A stretch of DNA of 14,366 nt from Candidatus Nanopelagicales bacterium. Its GTDB lineage: Bacteria > Actinomycetota > Actinomycetes > S36-B12 > UBA5976. Below the pieces are notes generated by a model that did not search any database, was not told the origin of the DNA, and saw only the letters and a program-made list of their open reading frames with translations. The DNA is taken from contig JAURLB010000179.1 of the NCBI GenBank assembly GCA_030831445.1, positions 1 through 14,366 on the forward strand. Direction: 5' to 3'. Positions 7,056-14,366 of the stretch are shown one piece after another; position 1 is the stretch's first letter; each line of letters starts with the position of its first letter. The translations under genes were made by a program, and so were the position numbers.

Positions 7056-8281
7056 GTTTGTCCGTTCTCTACTTCCCGAAGTTCATGTCCCAACTTGTCG
7101 CGCTTAGTCCTTAAATACGAAATGTTGTCTTTGCCAGGGGTGATTTCAAGTGGCACTCTCTCAGAGATTGATAACCCATACCCTTCTAGACCTGCTCTTT
7201 TTGCTGGGTTGTTCGTTAGTAGTTTCATTGATTTAATTCCCAAATCAACCAAAATTTGTGCACCTATTCCATAATCACGACTGTCTGCTGGCATTCCTAG
7301 TTTGAGATTCGCCTCAACTGTGTCCAGCCCATGTTCTTGCAATTCATACGCTTGTAACTTTTGCAATAATCCGATTCCTCGACCCTCATGCCCTCTCATG
7401 TAGAGCACGACGCCTCTGCCCTCTTCGCTCACTTTTTGTAATGCTGCCTCAAGTTGCGGTCCGCAGTCACACCTCAACGAACCCAGAGCATCACCCGTCA
7501 AACATTCTGAGTGAACGCGAACAAGCACCCTCTCTCCATCTCCAATATCGCCCATAACGAGGGCAACGTGCTCAATGCCGTCAACCAAACTTTTGAAACC
7601 TATCGCGCGAAATTCTCCATGTTTTGTCGGTAACTTCGACTGCGCAACGCGCTCCACCTGCTTCTCGGTCTTTCGGATGTATTTAATCAACGAAGCAATT
7701 GAAATCATTTTCAGTTCATTTGCATCTGCAAAATCTCTGCATGCATCTGCGCGCATTACTGAACCATCATCATGCACCAATTCGCAGATAACTCCGACTG
7801 GATGTAATCCAGCGAGACGCGCGAGATCCACTGCCGCTTCTGTATGGCCGGCGCGTCTCAGAACACCTCCCGCAACTGCACGTAACGGAAAGATGTGCCC
7901 GGGGCGCTTCAGGTCAATTGGTTGCGTTGTTGGATCTGCAAGTTTCTTAACAGTGAGTGCTCTATCTGATGCGGATATTCCAGTTGACACACCCAATGCG
8001 CTGTCGACCGAAACCGTGTATGCAGTTTTATGTGTTTCTTCATTGGTGTGTGTCATGAGGGGAATGTTGAGTCGATCTAACCACTCACCCATCATCGGTA
8101 CACAGACAACACCGCTGGTATGTCGCACCATGAAACCCATTAATTCACTGGAAGCCAATTCAGCCGCGAAAATGAGATCCCCTTCGTTTTCGCGCTCTTC
8201 ATCATCCACAACAACCACAGCTTTACCGGCCGCGATATCAGCAATGGCTTCTTGAACTGAATCTAAACGAATGTTTTGCAC
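7052..8281 (-). CDS. ribBA: Bifunctional 3,4-dihydroxy-2-butanone 4-phosphate synthase / GTP cyclohydrolase II
   Basis: A 409-residue fusion that opens both branches of riboflavin synthesis. The RibB half (about 1-200) converts ribulose-5-phosphate and shows [17 protein letters not shown] (25-41), [11 protein letters not shown] (53-63), [10 protein letters not shown] (126-135) and [14 protein letters not shown] (145-158). The RibA half (about 205-409) hydrolyses GTP and carries the zinc ligands Cys260, Cys271 and Cys273 in [20 protein letters not shown], then [11 protein letters not shown] (295-305), [12 protein letters not shown] (333-344) and [12 protein letters not shown] (354-365). Both active sites look complete. 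The start is GTG (8281), 2 nt after the ribE stop. Long open frames on the opposite strand here are shadows. Confidence 0.97.
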   Translation of the reverse strand: MQNIRLDSVQEAIADIAAGKAVVVVDDEERENEGDLIFAAELASSELMGFMVRHTSGVVCVPMMGEWLDRLNIPLMTHTNEETHKTAYTVSVDSALGVSTGISASDRALTVKKLADPTTQPIDLKRPGHIFPLRAVAGGVLRRAGHTEAAVDLARLAGLHPVGVICELVHDDGSVMRADACRDFADANELKMISIASLIKYIRKTEKQVERVAQSKLPTKHGEFRAIGFKSLVDGIEHVALVMGDIGDGERVLVRVHSECLTGDALGSLRCDCGPQLEAALQKVSEEGRGVVLYMRGHEGRGIGLLQKLQAYELQEHGLDTVEANLKLGMPADSRDYGIGAQILVDLGIKSMKLLTNNPAKRAGLEGYGLSISERVPLEITPGKDNISYLRTKRDKLGHELREVENGQT

Positions 8282-8283
8282 GT

Positions 8284-8871
8284 CTATGGTTTCACCAGCT
8301 TCTCTACATGCCTAGCAATAATGTCTGATTCTAGATTGACTTTGTCTCCAACAACTTTTGTGCCAAGAATAGTGTGTTCAAGCGTGGTTGGAATGAGCGA
8401 AACCTCCAGCCAGGCTGCGTCAACATCTGAAACTGTCAGCGATACGCCATCAACTGCAATAGAGCCACGCGCAACGACAAACTTCTGAATTTGAGCTGTT
8501 GTCGAAATGCGCATACGTTTCCAATTTTCAAGTTGTTCTATGTCTAATATCGTGCCAACTTCGTCGACATGACCTTGCACCAAATGTCCTCCAACAAAAT
8601 CTTGCAACGTGAGTGGAAGCTCTAAATTCACTTTACTACCTCGCGTAAGCGTGCCTAGATTTGTTTTGCTCAGAGTAATACCCATGACTTCAAAAGTTAC
8701 AGACTCATCTGTTATGTTGCTTGCTGTCAGGCAAACACCGTTAACGCTTACGCTGTCTCCGACTGATAGGCCGACCACTACGTTGCCAACGGCTATTTCC
8801 AAGACTCCAAAATCTTCGGAAAAGTCAATTTTTCTGACCTCACCTATCGCTTGCACGATGCCGGTAAACAT
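8284..8871 (-). CDS. ribE: Riboflavin synthase, alpha chain type
   Basis: Dismutates two 6,7-dimethyl-8-ribityllumazine molecules to riboflavin and 5-amino-6-ribitylaminouracil, the last step of the pathway. The protein has 195 residues in two similar lumazine-binding halves. The first has [12 protein letters not shown] and [10 protein letters not shown] (43-52). The second starts near [11 protein letters not shown] (96-106) and has [11 protein letters not shown] (140-150), so the paired NGVCLT/DGVSLT motifs show the internal duplication. Start at ATG 8871, because MFTGIVQ is the invariant family start; a TTG two codons earlier is open but unlikely. It lies 9 nt after the ribD stop and 2 nt before ribBA. 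Often called ribC in Gram-positive bacteria. Confidence 0.97.
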   Translation of the reverse strand: MFTGIVQAIGEVRKIDFSEDFGVLEIAVGNVVVGLSVGDSVSVNGVCLTASNITDESVTFEVMGITLSKTNLGTLTRGSKVNLELPLTLQDFVGGHLVQGHVDEVGTILDIEQLENWKRMRISTTAQIQKFVVARGSIAVDGVSLTVSDVDAAWLEVSLIPTTLEHTILGTKVVGDKVNLESDIIARHVEKLVKP

Positions 8872-8880
8872 AACCAAAGA

Positions 8881-9873
8881 TTAGTGCGAACAACGATTTG
8901 TCTGCAGAACGGTAAGAAAATCTTCATCCTGAGAGCGCTGTTCTATCACTTTGGCACGCAAAGCATCCTTGAGTGAACGAGCACCTAGACCTTGAATTGC
9001 TTGCACGCCATCTCCCAGAATGGTGGGTGCTGAAATCCACAGAATTCGATTTACCAGGTTAGCCTTAAGAAATGCTCCTGCAACTTTTCCGCCCGCTTCA
9101 ACCAACAAATGGCGTCTTCCATCGTGTGTTGCCTGCAGAAGCACATCTAAAGGATTGTGGCTCTTAATCTGGGTTGATCTCCCAGCAATATTTGTGGCAC
9201 TACTAATATCACTGTTACCCATTACGTAGATATGAGGTTGCCACATCGCTTCATACTCTCGAATTGTGTAGTGGGGATTGTCTTCACGCACAGTGGCGGT
9301 AGATGTGACTATTGCGTCAACGTCGAGTCGTAACTGCTGTACGAGGAGGCGAGATTGCACTGAGGTAATCCATTTACTTGTGCCATCTTGTGCAGCAATG
9401 TATCCGTCTAATGTTGATGCCACTTTCAGCGTTACAAAAGGTGTATTACATTCTTCACCATGCAACCATGGCGCTAATCCAATTCGAGCTTCATCTTCAA
9501 GTACCCCAGAAGCAATTTGCATTTGATGCGCGATGAGTTCTTTTTGCCCACCGTGCGTCGGATCACTGACTGCAAACACAACTCTCGATACTCCCGCACG
9601 GTGTAATGCATCAACACATGGCCCAGTTTTTCCTTGATGAGCACACGGTTCAAGCGTCACATAGGCCGTAGAACCTTTGGCTCGATCACCCGCAACTCGA
9701 AGTGCGATAACTTCAGCGTGGTCTAAACCGGATGTTCCATGAACGCCGCTACCAACTATTGCGCCATCAGCATCCACGAGGAGACATGCCACTTTTGGAT
9801 TCGGCAGAGTTTGCACAAACGTTTCGTCGGCAAGTTGGATGGCTTGCCGCATGAAGGTTTTATCTACGTCCAC
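8881..9873 (-). CDS. ribD: Bifunctional riboflavin deaminase/reductase RibD
   Basis: Performs the second and third steps of the pyrimidine branch. The N-terminal cytidine-deaminase-like domain (about 1-145) has the zinc site HAE (His52, Glu54) and EPCAHQGKTGPC (Cys77, Cys86). The C-terminal NADPH-dependent reductase domain (about 146-330) has TLKVASTLDGYIAAQDG (148-164), SKWITS, DAIVTSTATVREDNP (186-200) and LLVEAGGKVAGAFL (256-269). The proposed GTG start at 9873 gives 330 residues beginning (M)DVDKTFMRQAIQLAD, which matches RibD N-termini. It overlaps the end of rpe by 10 nt, implying coupling. A longer frame to 9963 would add 30 residues read through rpe and is rejected. ATG at 9852 would cut the first helix. 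Confidence 0.94.
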   Translation of the reverse strand: MDVDKTFMRQAIQLADETFVQTLPNPKVACLLVDADGAIVGSGVHGTSGLDHAEVIALRVAGDRAKGSTAYVTLEPCAHQGKTGPCVDALHRAGVSRVVFAVSDPTHGGQKELIAHQMQIASGVLEDEARIGLAPWLHGEECNTPFVTLKVASTLDGYIAAQDGTSKWITSVQSRLLVQQLRLDVDAIVTSTATVREDNPHYTIREYEAMWQPHIYVMGNSDISSATNIAGRSTQIKSHNPLDVLLQATHDGRRHLLVEAGGKVAGAFLKANLVNRILWISAPTILGDGVQAIQGLGARSLKDALRAKVIEQRSQDEDFLTVLQTNRCSH

Positions 9874-10544
9874 CAAGCACCATTTTGAGCGTCGATGGCA
9901 AGACTGCGCAGGTTTGCGCACGCAACGCGTGGATCCTCTGCGCGGAACACCGCATGGCCACACACAAAAACATCGGCTCCGTTTTCAGAGCATTGCGAAA
10001 TGGTTGTCGCCGATACTCCCCCATCAACCTGAATAGTCATAGGTAGATTTCGTTCGAGAACAATTTCTCTAGCACGTCTTACTTTTGGCATCATGTTTGC
10101 CATAAAACTTTGTCCACTAAAGCCAGGTTCAACTGTCATAACTAACAGCATGTCAATGTCGTCGAAATATTCAATAACATCTTGTAAATCTGTTGCGGGT
10201 TTGATTGCTAAGCCAACACGAGAACCATGCTGTTTGATTGCCGAAATGGCATTTCGAGGACTTTTCGCAGCTTCATAATGGAAAGTGACACTTTGTGCTC
10301 CAACTTCTGCATACGCGCCAGCCCAGCGCTCCGGGTTTTCGATCATTAGGTGGCAATCAAGAGGTTTATCAACCTTTGACAGAAGATGCTCCACTACTGG
10401 CAAACCAAACGTTAGGTTCGGCACAAAGTGATAGTCCATTACATCCACATGAAAGTAATCACAATAATCTCGAATCTCGTTACATTCAGTTGCCAGATTC
10501 GCCAAATCAGCCGAAAGAATTGATGGATTAATGCTCACGCCCAT
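9864..10544 (-). CDS. rpe: Ribulose-phosphate 3-epimerase
   Basis: Interconverts ribulose-5-phosphate and xylulose-5-phosphate in the pentose phosphate pathway. The protein has 226 residues and forms a TIM barrel. Metal and acid/base residues are all visible: Ser8 in INPSILSADLANL, His32 and Asp34 in FHVDVMD, His65 in CHLMI, and Asp174 in QVDGGVS, plus the flexible loop VEPGFSGQSF (138-147). Two positions differ from the common pattern: MDYHFVPN has Tyr where Gly is usual, and CGHAVF has His197 where Ser is usual near the phosphate site. Start at ATG 10544, 9 nt after the rsmB stop with TAGGG upstream; GTG at 10538 is an alternative. It adjusts the pool of ribulose-5-phosphate, the RibB substrate. 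Confidence 0.95.
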   Translation of the reverse strand: MGVSINPSILSADLANLATECNEIRDYCDYFHVDVMDYHFVPNLTFGLPVVEHLLSKVDKPLDCHLMIENPERWAGAYAEVGAQSVTFHYEAAKSPRNAISAIKQHGSRVGLAIKPATDLQDVIEYFDDIDMLLVMTVEPGFSGQSFMANMMPKVRRAREIVLERNLPMTIQVDGGVSATTISQCSENGADVFVCGHAVFRAEDPRVACANLRSLAIDAQNGAWWT

Positions 10545-10553
10545 AGCCAAACC

Positions 10554-11879
10554 CTACTCTCGTGTAAGGATGGCCATAAACATTCCGTCTGTGTCGTGAA
10601 TGTGGGGCCAAAGGCGCACATATTGGTCAGGAGAACTCAATAATTCAACGTTTTTTAGGTGAGGAATGTTACCTATCGCTCGATGTGCATCAAGGAGTTT
10701 TATGTCAGATCGTTGCTTCAATATGTCGGCGATGAGGTATTCAGTTTCGGCCAGATGCCACGAGCATGTTGCATACGCGACGATTCCTCCAATTCGAACT
10801 GCATTCAAGGCGTTGTCAAGTAGGGCTTTCTGTAAAGGTACTAACGTCGTCAGGTCAGAGACTTGTTTGCGCCATCGACTTTCTGCTCGACGGCGAAGGG
10901 CACCTAATCCCAAACAAGGCGCATCAACTAAGACCCGATCAAAAGATCCAGTGGCAAATTTTTTGTCACGACCATCCGCTATTTCCACGCTTGAGTCCCC
11001 TTCGATACCCGACAGCGCATCTTCGACCAGACGGGCTCTGTGTTCGTGCAACTCGACGGCTGTGAGATGAGCCTTTTTCAATTGGGCAAATTGTTTGAGT
11101 AACATCGCTTTTCCGCCCGGACCGCTGCATAGGTCCAACCAGCTGGCATCCTTTCCATCTAGCGGGTAGAACGCGAATAGCTCTGCAATAAGTTGGCTGC
11201 CTTCGTCTTGCACTTGTGCTTTATTTTCGATAACAAGTGGATGACGGTAAGGATTTTCATGAATTCGCATAGCATAGGGTGAAAATTGCGAATTACTATC
11301 TGGAGCGAATTCGCCATGTCGACTGACTAATGTGACTGGTGGTGCTTCATTGTTTTTTTGCAGCAAGTGTTCTACCGCTGTCTCGTTAGCATGGAGCGCT
11401 TCTGCGGCTGCCTTCACCACCCACGCAGGATGGGAGTAAAGCAGTGCCAGGCGTTCCCATTTGTTTTCAACACTCGATTCAATGAGTGTCTGGTAGTACT
11501 CCTTATTGTGTTCGCTGATGCTGCGCAATGTTGCGTTCACAAATCCACGTGCGCTTGCAAGTCGAGTAAGTGTTACCAAATCAACCGACTCAGTCACAGC
11601 GGCGTAATTCTCTGTGCGCATGAATAGAATTTGATATGCGCCGATTCGTAAAATATCTCGCAGTGGCGGATCAACTTTTGCTAAGTCGCGTTTCGCTTCT
11701 GTTGTGATTGCAAAATCTAAGAAACTACGATTTCTATACATCCCGGAAACTAATTCTGTAATGAAACGCGCGTCTTGTTCGGTTACCTCATTGAGAAATC
11801 GAGGTAAAATTAAATTGAGGTAGGCTCCTTGAACTTCGACTTCTTCAACTATTCGATAAGCAACTTCTCGTGACTTCAC
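10554..11879 (-). CDS. rsmB: 16S rRNA (cytosine-5) methyltransferase RsmB (Fmu/Sun)
   Basis: SAM-dependent enzyme that makes m5C in 16S rRNA (C967 in E. coli numbering). The protein has 441 residues. A NusB-like RNA-binding domain (about 1-130, with FITELVSGMYRNRSFLD and LRIGAYQILFM) precedes the NOL1/NOP2/Sun methyltransferase core. The core shows SAM motif I WLDLCSGPGGKAMLL (247-261), motif IV VDAPCLGLGALRRR (318-331) with Cys322, and motif VI AYATCSWHLAETE (368-380) with the catalytic Cys372. The motif VI sequence is the actinobacterial variant. The GTG start (11879) overlaps the fmt stop as GTGA. It is followed 9 nt later by rpe. The fmt-rsmB pairing is very widespread in bacteria. Confidence 0.95.
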   Translation of the reverse strand: MKSREVAYRIVEEVEVQGAYLNLILPRFLNEVTEQDARFITELVSGMYRNRSFLDFAITTEAKRDLAKVDPPLRDILRIGAYQILFMRTENYAAVTESVDLVTLTRLASARGFVNATLRSISEHNKEYYQTLIESSVENKWERLALLYSHPAWVVKAAAEALHANETAVEHLLQKNNEAPPVTLVSRHGEFAPDSNSQFSPYAMRIHENPYRHPLVIENKAQVQDEGSQLIAELFAFYPLDGKDASWLDLCSGPGGKAMLLKQFAQLKKAHLTAVELHEHRARLVEDALSGIEGDSSVEIADGRDKKFATGSFDRVLVDAPCLGLGALRRRAESRWRKQVSDLTTLVPLQKALLDNALNAVRIGGIVAYATCSWHLAETEYLIADILKQRSDIKLLDAHRAIGNIPHLKNVELLSSPDQYVRLWPHIHDTDGMFMAILTRE

Positions 11880-12781
11880 GCAAATCTCTCATTCTGCTTG
11901 TTTTGGACTCCTCGCCACCAGGCAATGGCTTGCATCCACGATTTTCCCTCAGGTTTAACAATCCCCAGCCTTAATGGTGCGCTACCTGTACAAACATAGA
12001 TCTCGTCATCTAGTTCCACTATGGAGCCAGCCTGCCCTTCAATCGATTCGGCAGCGAGCACCATCGGTCCAAGCTGAAGTCGCTTAGATCGAAATGTTGT
12101 GAAGGCAGTCGGTTTTTCAAAGAGTGCTCTTACTCGTCTTTCTATGGCCACAGCGCTCTGGCTCCATTCAATTCGGCAATCATCTTGTGTCAGCTTTGGA
12201 GCGTAGGTAATTTCTTGAGCTTGCCCCGTAGCGCTCGCAATGCCTTGCTCCATAACTTGTAAAGACTGAAGCGCGAGATCTGCGCCGATGTCTGTCAACT
12301 CCCGCATGAGCGATGTTCCAGTCTCTTGAACACTCGGAACATATGTAGCTTGCGCAAGTATTGGACCTGCATCAAGTTCCGATTCAAGAAAAAAGGTAGT
12401 AACACCGGTAACGTCATCTCCATACATCAATGCGTGTTGCACAGGTGACGCTCCTCGCCATCGAGGAAGTAGTGAATAGTGAACATTCATCCAGCGCGTC
12501 TTGGCAAGTAAGGTTTTCCCAATCATCTGCCCAAAGGCAACTACTACCCCTACGTCATACTCCAACTGCTCGAGCCTCGCGTCTTTATTGATGTTTGGTG
12601 TTTCAATCAAAGGCAACATGTGTTCAAGTGCATATTGTGCGACTGGAGATTTATTTTGTTTACGACCACGACCCTGTGGTTTTTGTTCGGAGGTCACGAC
12701 TGCGACAATTGTGTGGTTCTCTTTCAGCGCAGCAAGAGTTGTGACTGCAGGCTCAGGATTACCTGCAAAAACTATTCTCAC
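11876..12781 (-). CDS. fmt: Methionyl-tRNA formyltransferase
   Basis: Transfers a formyl group from 10-formyl-tetrahydrofolate to initiator Met-tRNA. The protein has 301 residues. The formyltransferase domain (about 1-195) begins (M)RIVFAGNPEPAV and contains Asn99 and His101 in MNVHYSLLPRWRGASP and Asp137 in ESELDAGPIL, equivalent to the E. coli catalytic trio Asn106/His108/Asp144. The C-terminal domain (about 205-300) includes RRVRALFEKPTAF. The GTG start at 12781 shares one base with the def stop (TAGTG). An open extension back to 12847 reads through def in another frame and is rejected. Together with def it forms the classic formylation/deformylation pair. Confidence 0.96.
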   Translation of the reverse strand: MRIVFAGNPEPAVTTLAALKENHTIVAVVTSEQKPQGRGRKQNKSPVAQYALEHMLPLIETPNINKDARLEQLEYDVGVVVAFGQMIGKTLLAKTRWMNVHYSLLPRWRGASPVQHALMYGDDVTGVTTFFLESELDAGPILAQATYVPSVQETGTSLMRELTDIGADLALQSLQVMEQGIASATGQAQEITYAPKLTQDDCRIEWSQSAVAIERRVRALFEKPTAFTTFRSKRLQLGPMVLAAESIEGQAGSIVELDDEIYVCTGSAPLRLGIVKPEGKSWMQAIAWWRGVQNKQNERFA

Positions 12782-13326
12782 TATCCCAAACCTGGACGGA
12801 GTGCATGCGGACTGAGTTTCACTTGAGGAACAGGATCTCCAGCCCACTCCGCTTCACGGATTGCTTTCATCGCAGCTTTGCGAGTTTCTTTGTCGAGCCG
12901 ATCGATGAAAACTATGCCATCCAGATGATCCGTTTCATGCTGAATTGCTCGAGATAGCAACGCAGTTCCTTCAATAATGACCGGTTCGCCGAACATATTC
13001 ATCCCTTTAGCAATGACCCGCTCGGAGCGCACGCAATCGAAAGTCAAGCCCGGAACTGAGAGGCAACCTTCAGGACCAAACTGTTCTTCGTCTGACAAAT
13101 CCAGAGACGGGTTAATGAGGTGCCCAACAACATCATCAACCCAGTAGGTGAAGACACGCAGGCTTACCCCAATCTGTGGTGCTGCGAGTCCGGACCCAGG
13201 TGCATCCAACATTGTTTCAGTCAAATCTGCTACAAGTTGCCTTAGTTCTTTATCGTAATCAACGACTGGCAACGCAGGGGTGTTGAGAACTGGATCGCCA
13301 AAAAGACGAATTGGCTGGATTGACAT
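12781..13326 (-). CDS. def: Peptide deformylase
   Basis: Removes the formyl group from the N-terminus of new proteins, reversing the mark placed by Fmt. The protein has 181 residues. All three family motifs are intact: GSGLAAPQ (44-51), EGCLS (86-90) with metal ligand Cys88, and QHETDHLDG (129-137) with ligands His130 and His134 and catalytic Glu131. The C-terminal tail (about 150-181) extends past the metal site. Start at ATG 13326, 20 nt after priA. The nearest GGAG lies 12 nt upstream of the ATG and is self-complementary with CTCC right after it, so the ribosome binding site is weak. Its stop shares one base with the fmt start. Confidence 0.97.
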   Translation of the reverse strand: MSIQPIRLFGDPVLNTPALPVVDYDKELRQLVADLTETMLDAPGSGLAAPQIGVSLRVFTYWVDDVVGHLINPSLDLSDEEQFGPEGCLSVPGLTFDCVRSERVIAKGMNMFGEPVIIEGTALLSRAIQHETDHLDGIVFIDRLDKETRKAAMKAIREAEWAGDPVPQVKLSPHALRPGLG

Positions 13327-13346
13327 GTGAGGAGTTTACTCCACTT

Positions 13347-14366
13347 TCAAGGTAGCACCTGCGGCGAATAACGAATCTTCAGCACCCCTTTTGCTTTTGT
13401 GCTAGAGCGTCGAGCAAGAACGGCGCGAAGTGTCGCATTGAGAGCGTCTTTGTTTTCTTGCGTCTGAACAAGTGCATAAAAGCCGAGTTTATGTTTCGCC
13501 GGCCCAAGTACGGTTACGTCCGGCAAGGATGCAACATCTAGTAGAGCCCCCGAAATATTTTCGAAGTCCCCTTCAAGTAAGTAGCAATCGGTAGCTGGCG
13601 GTAACTGAGCGGCAATTCGCTCCTGTAACTGGAACACTGCGAATCCTTGCGGATCATCATTCATGATGTGTCGAATGACAGGATGAACATCTTGCGTACA
13701 AATGAGTTGCACTCCCGTTGCATGAGCAAGCGCTTTGAGGTTATACCAGCGTCGAAATGCTTCTTCGTGTGCCCGCAAATCTATGCGATTCAATGTAATT
13801 TCGGGATCAAGAATGACAATCGCGGCATACAAACCATCTCGGACTTCGGGTTCCGCTCCAGGTGTTGCAATTACAAGACTTGGAGCATCATCCACTCCTT
13901 CGAGGATATGGTTTCGCCCCGATGTGTACACAGGAATATTTGGGAATGCCTTGCCAATCTCTTCAGCAGTGCGCACAGAGCCAATTGAAATGCTACGTAC
14001 CTGTGTATGTGAGCACCACTGGCATCGAAATTGTCCGGAATTTTTTCCACATCGTGTGCAGTGGATGATTTCAGTGCGTGTCTGTTCCAATCCGCCACCA
14101 CATTCTTCGCAGGCGGCTTTCTCACGACATCGAGCACACTGAATGTTGAGCTGATAGCCCCGTAATGGCACAACCAATAAAACAGGACCAACTTGTAGAC
14201 CTTGTCGAATGACATTGAAAGCGATGCTTGGTAGTCGCAACCTTTGTCTATCTGATGCGTCGTCTTTTGGAACACTTAAAGTCTTGACGGGACGATTACC
14301 TTCAACTGCAACATGCCGGATATTACCCATCTGTATTTGCTGCTGCAGTTCGATGCTTCTTGTGTA
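13347..14366 (-). CDS. priA: Actinobacterial PriA (primosomal N' protein), 5' part outside window
   Basis: Replication restart protein that recognises stalled forks; only the last 339 codons are in the window and the frame stays open to the right edge. Eight cysteines in four CxxC pairs (CARC, CEEC, CTRC, CQWC, about residues 77-118 of the fragment) form the zinc-binding strand region that holds primosome contacts. Past them, RTAEEIGKAFPNIPVY, ATPGAEPEVRDGLYAAIVILD and DLRAHEEAFRRWYNLKALA follow the actinobacterial version. The places where E. coli PriA has helicase motifs V and VI (GTQMxxKGxDFP and QVAGRAGR) hold neither, so ATP-driven unwinding is unlikely. Ends 20 nt before def. N-terminal DNA-binding domain and Walker region cannot be judged. 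Confidence 0.93.
   Translation of the reverse strand, partial: YTRSIELQQQIQMGNIRHVAVEGNRPVKTLSVPKDDASDRQRLRLPSIAFNVIRQGLQVGPVLLVVPLRGYQLNIQCARCREKAACEECGGGLEQTRTEIIHCTRCGKNSGQFRCQWCSHTQVRSISIGSVRTAEEIGKAFPNIPVYTSGRNHILEGVDDAPSLVIATPGAEPEVRDGLYAAIVILDPEITLNRIDLRAHEEAFRRWYNLKALAHATGVQLICTQDVHPVIRHIMNDDPQGFAVFQLQERIAAQLPPATDCYLLEGDFENISGALLDVASLPDVTVLGPAKHKLGFYALVQTQENKDALNATLRAVLARRSSTKAKGVLKIRYSPQVLP

Noticed and set aside
7575..8255. A 226-codon open frame on the plus strand, antisense to ribBA
   Set aside because: It lies fully inside ribBA, whose protein is clearly conserved over this span; the antisense translation is Ser/Thr/Arg-rich with no recognisable domain and no ribosome binding site or promoter, typical of a shadow frame.
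9874..9963. Thirty-residue N-terminal extension of ribD
   Set aside because: It is Arg/Cys/Pro-rich, unlike RibD, and entirely overlaps rpe in another frame; the GTG at 9873 gives the normal family start.
12782..12847. Extension of fmt upstream of 12781
   Set aside because: It reads def sequence in another frame; the family start RIVFAG follows the GTG at 12781 directly.
13327..13344. Small inverted repeat GGAG-TAAA-CTCC just upstream of the def ATG
   Set aside because: Only four solid pairs and no following T-tract; it might slightly mask the ribosome binding site but is too short to call a regulatory hairpin.
1..14366. Search for tRNAs, rRNAs, CRISPR repeats, insertion sequences, phage genes, toxin-antitoxin pairs and direct repeats
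   Set aside because: Coding genes cover nearly the whole window; no spaced repeats, tRNA-like cloverleaf, transposase motif or terminal inverted repeats were seen, and all plus-strand frames except DUF1844 are shadows of conserved minus-strand genes.

Overview
The window is ordinary chromosomal housekeeping DNA from an actinobacterium with moderate GC (mid-forties percent in the lines I sampled, low for that phylum). The evidence for Actinobacteria is in the proteins. PriA has the phylum's helicase-less form. The IF3 operon is paired with DUF1844 and SseB-family genes. PheS, RsmB (motif YATCSWHLAETE) and DUF1844 (ending PGEKYTG) also look actinobacterial. Moderate GC plus very tight packing would suit a streamlined freshwater lineage (acI/Nanopelagicales-like), but that placement is inference.

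Region 1 (1-5426, minus strand) is a translation operon read right to left: promoter and about 120-nt leader, infC (IF3), rpmI (L35), rplT (L20), a SpoU/TrmH-family RNA methyltransferase, pheS and pheT. pheT runs off the left edge without its last few dozen codons. Gene junctions range from a 4-nt overlap to a 20-nt gap. The leader holds a strong intrinsic terminator just upstream of the infC ribosome binding site, with segments that could pair as an antiterminator, so it looks like an attenuator. infC itself most likely starts with AUC.

Region 2 (5432-5776, plus strand) is the only plus-strand gene, a DUF1844 protein. It diverges from infC across a shared, nearly palindromic -10 element, and its stop overlaps the convergent SseB-family gene by 13 bases.

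Region 3 (5764-14366, minus strand) is a second long operon, also read right to left: priA (3' part only; 5' end outside the window), def, fmt, rsmB, rpe, ribD, ribE, ribBA, ribH, a DCC-family (DUF393) thiol-redox-like gene and the SseB-family gene. It joins replication restart, formyl-Met chemistry (Fmt formylates initiator tRNA, Def removes the formyl group), 16S rRNA m5C methylation, the pentose phosphate epimerase and all riboflavin enzymes. Ribulose-5-phosphate, the substrate of the RibB half of RibBA, is also the substrate or product of Rpe. All visible junctions lie between a 10-nt overlap and a 20-nt gap, so no internal terminator or riboswitch fits between genes.

I found no tRNA, rRNA, CRISPR array, insertion sequence, phage gene or toxin-antitoxin module, and no intergenic stretch over 300 bases. 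I do not see a new multi-gene system. The parts most worth a second look are the infC leader with its bidirectional promoter and the DCC gene inside the riboflavin operon.
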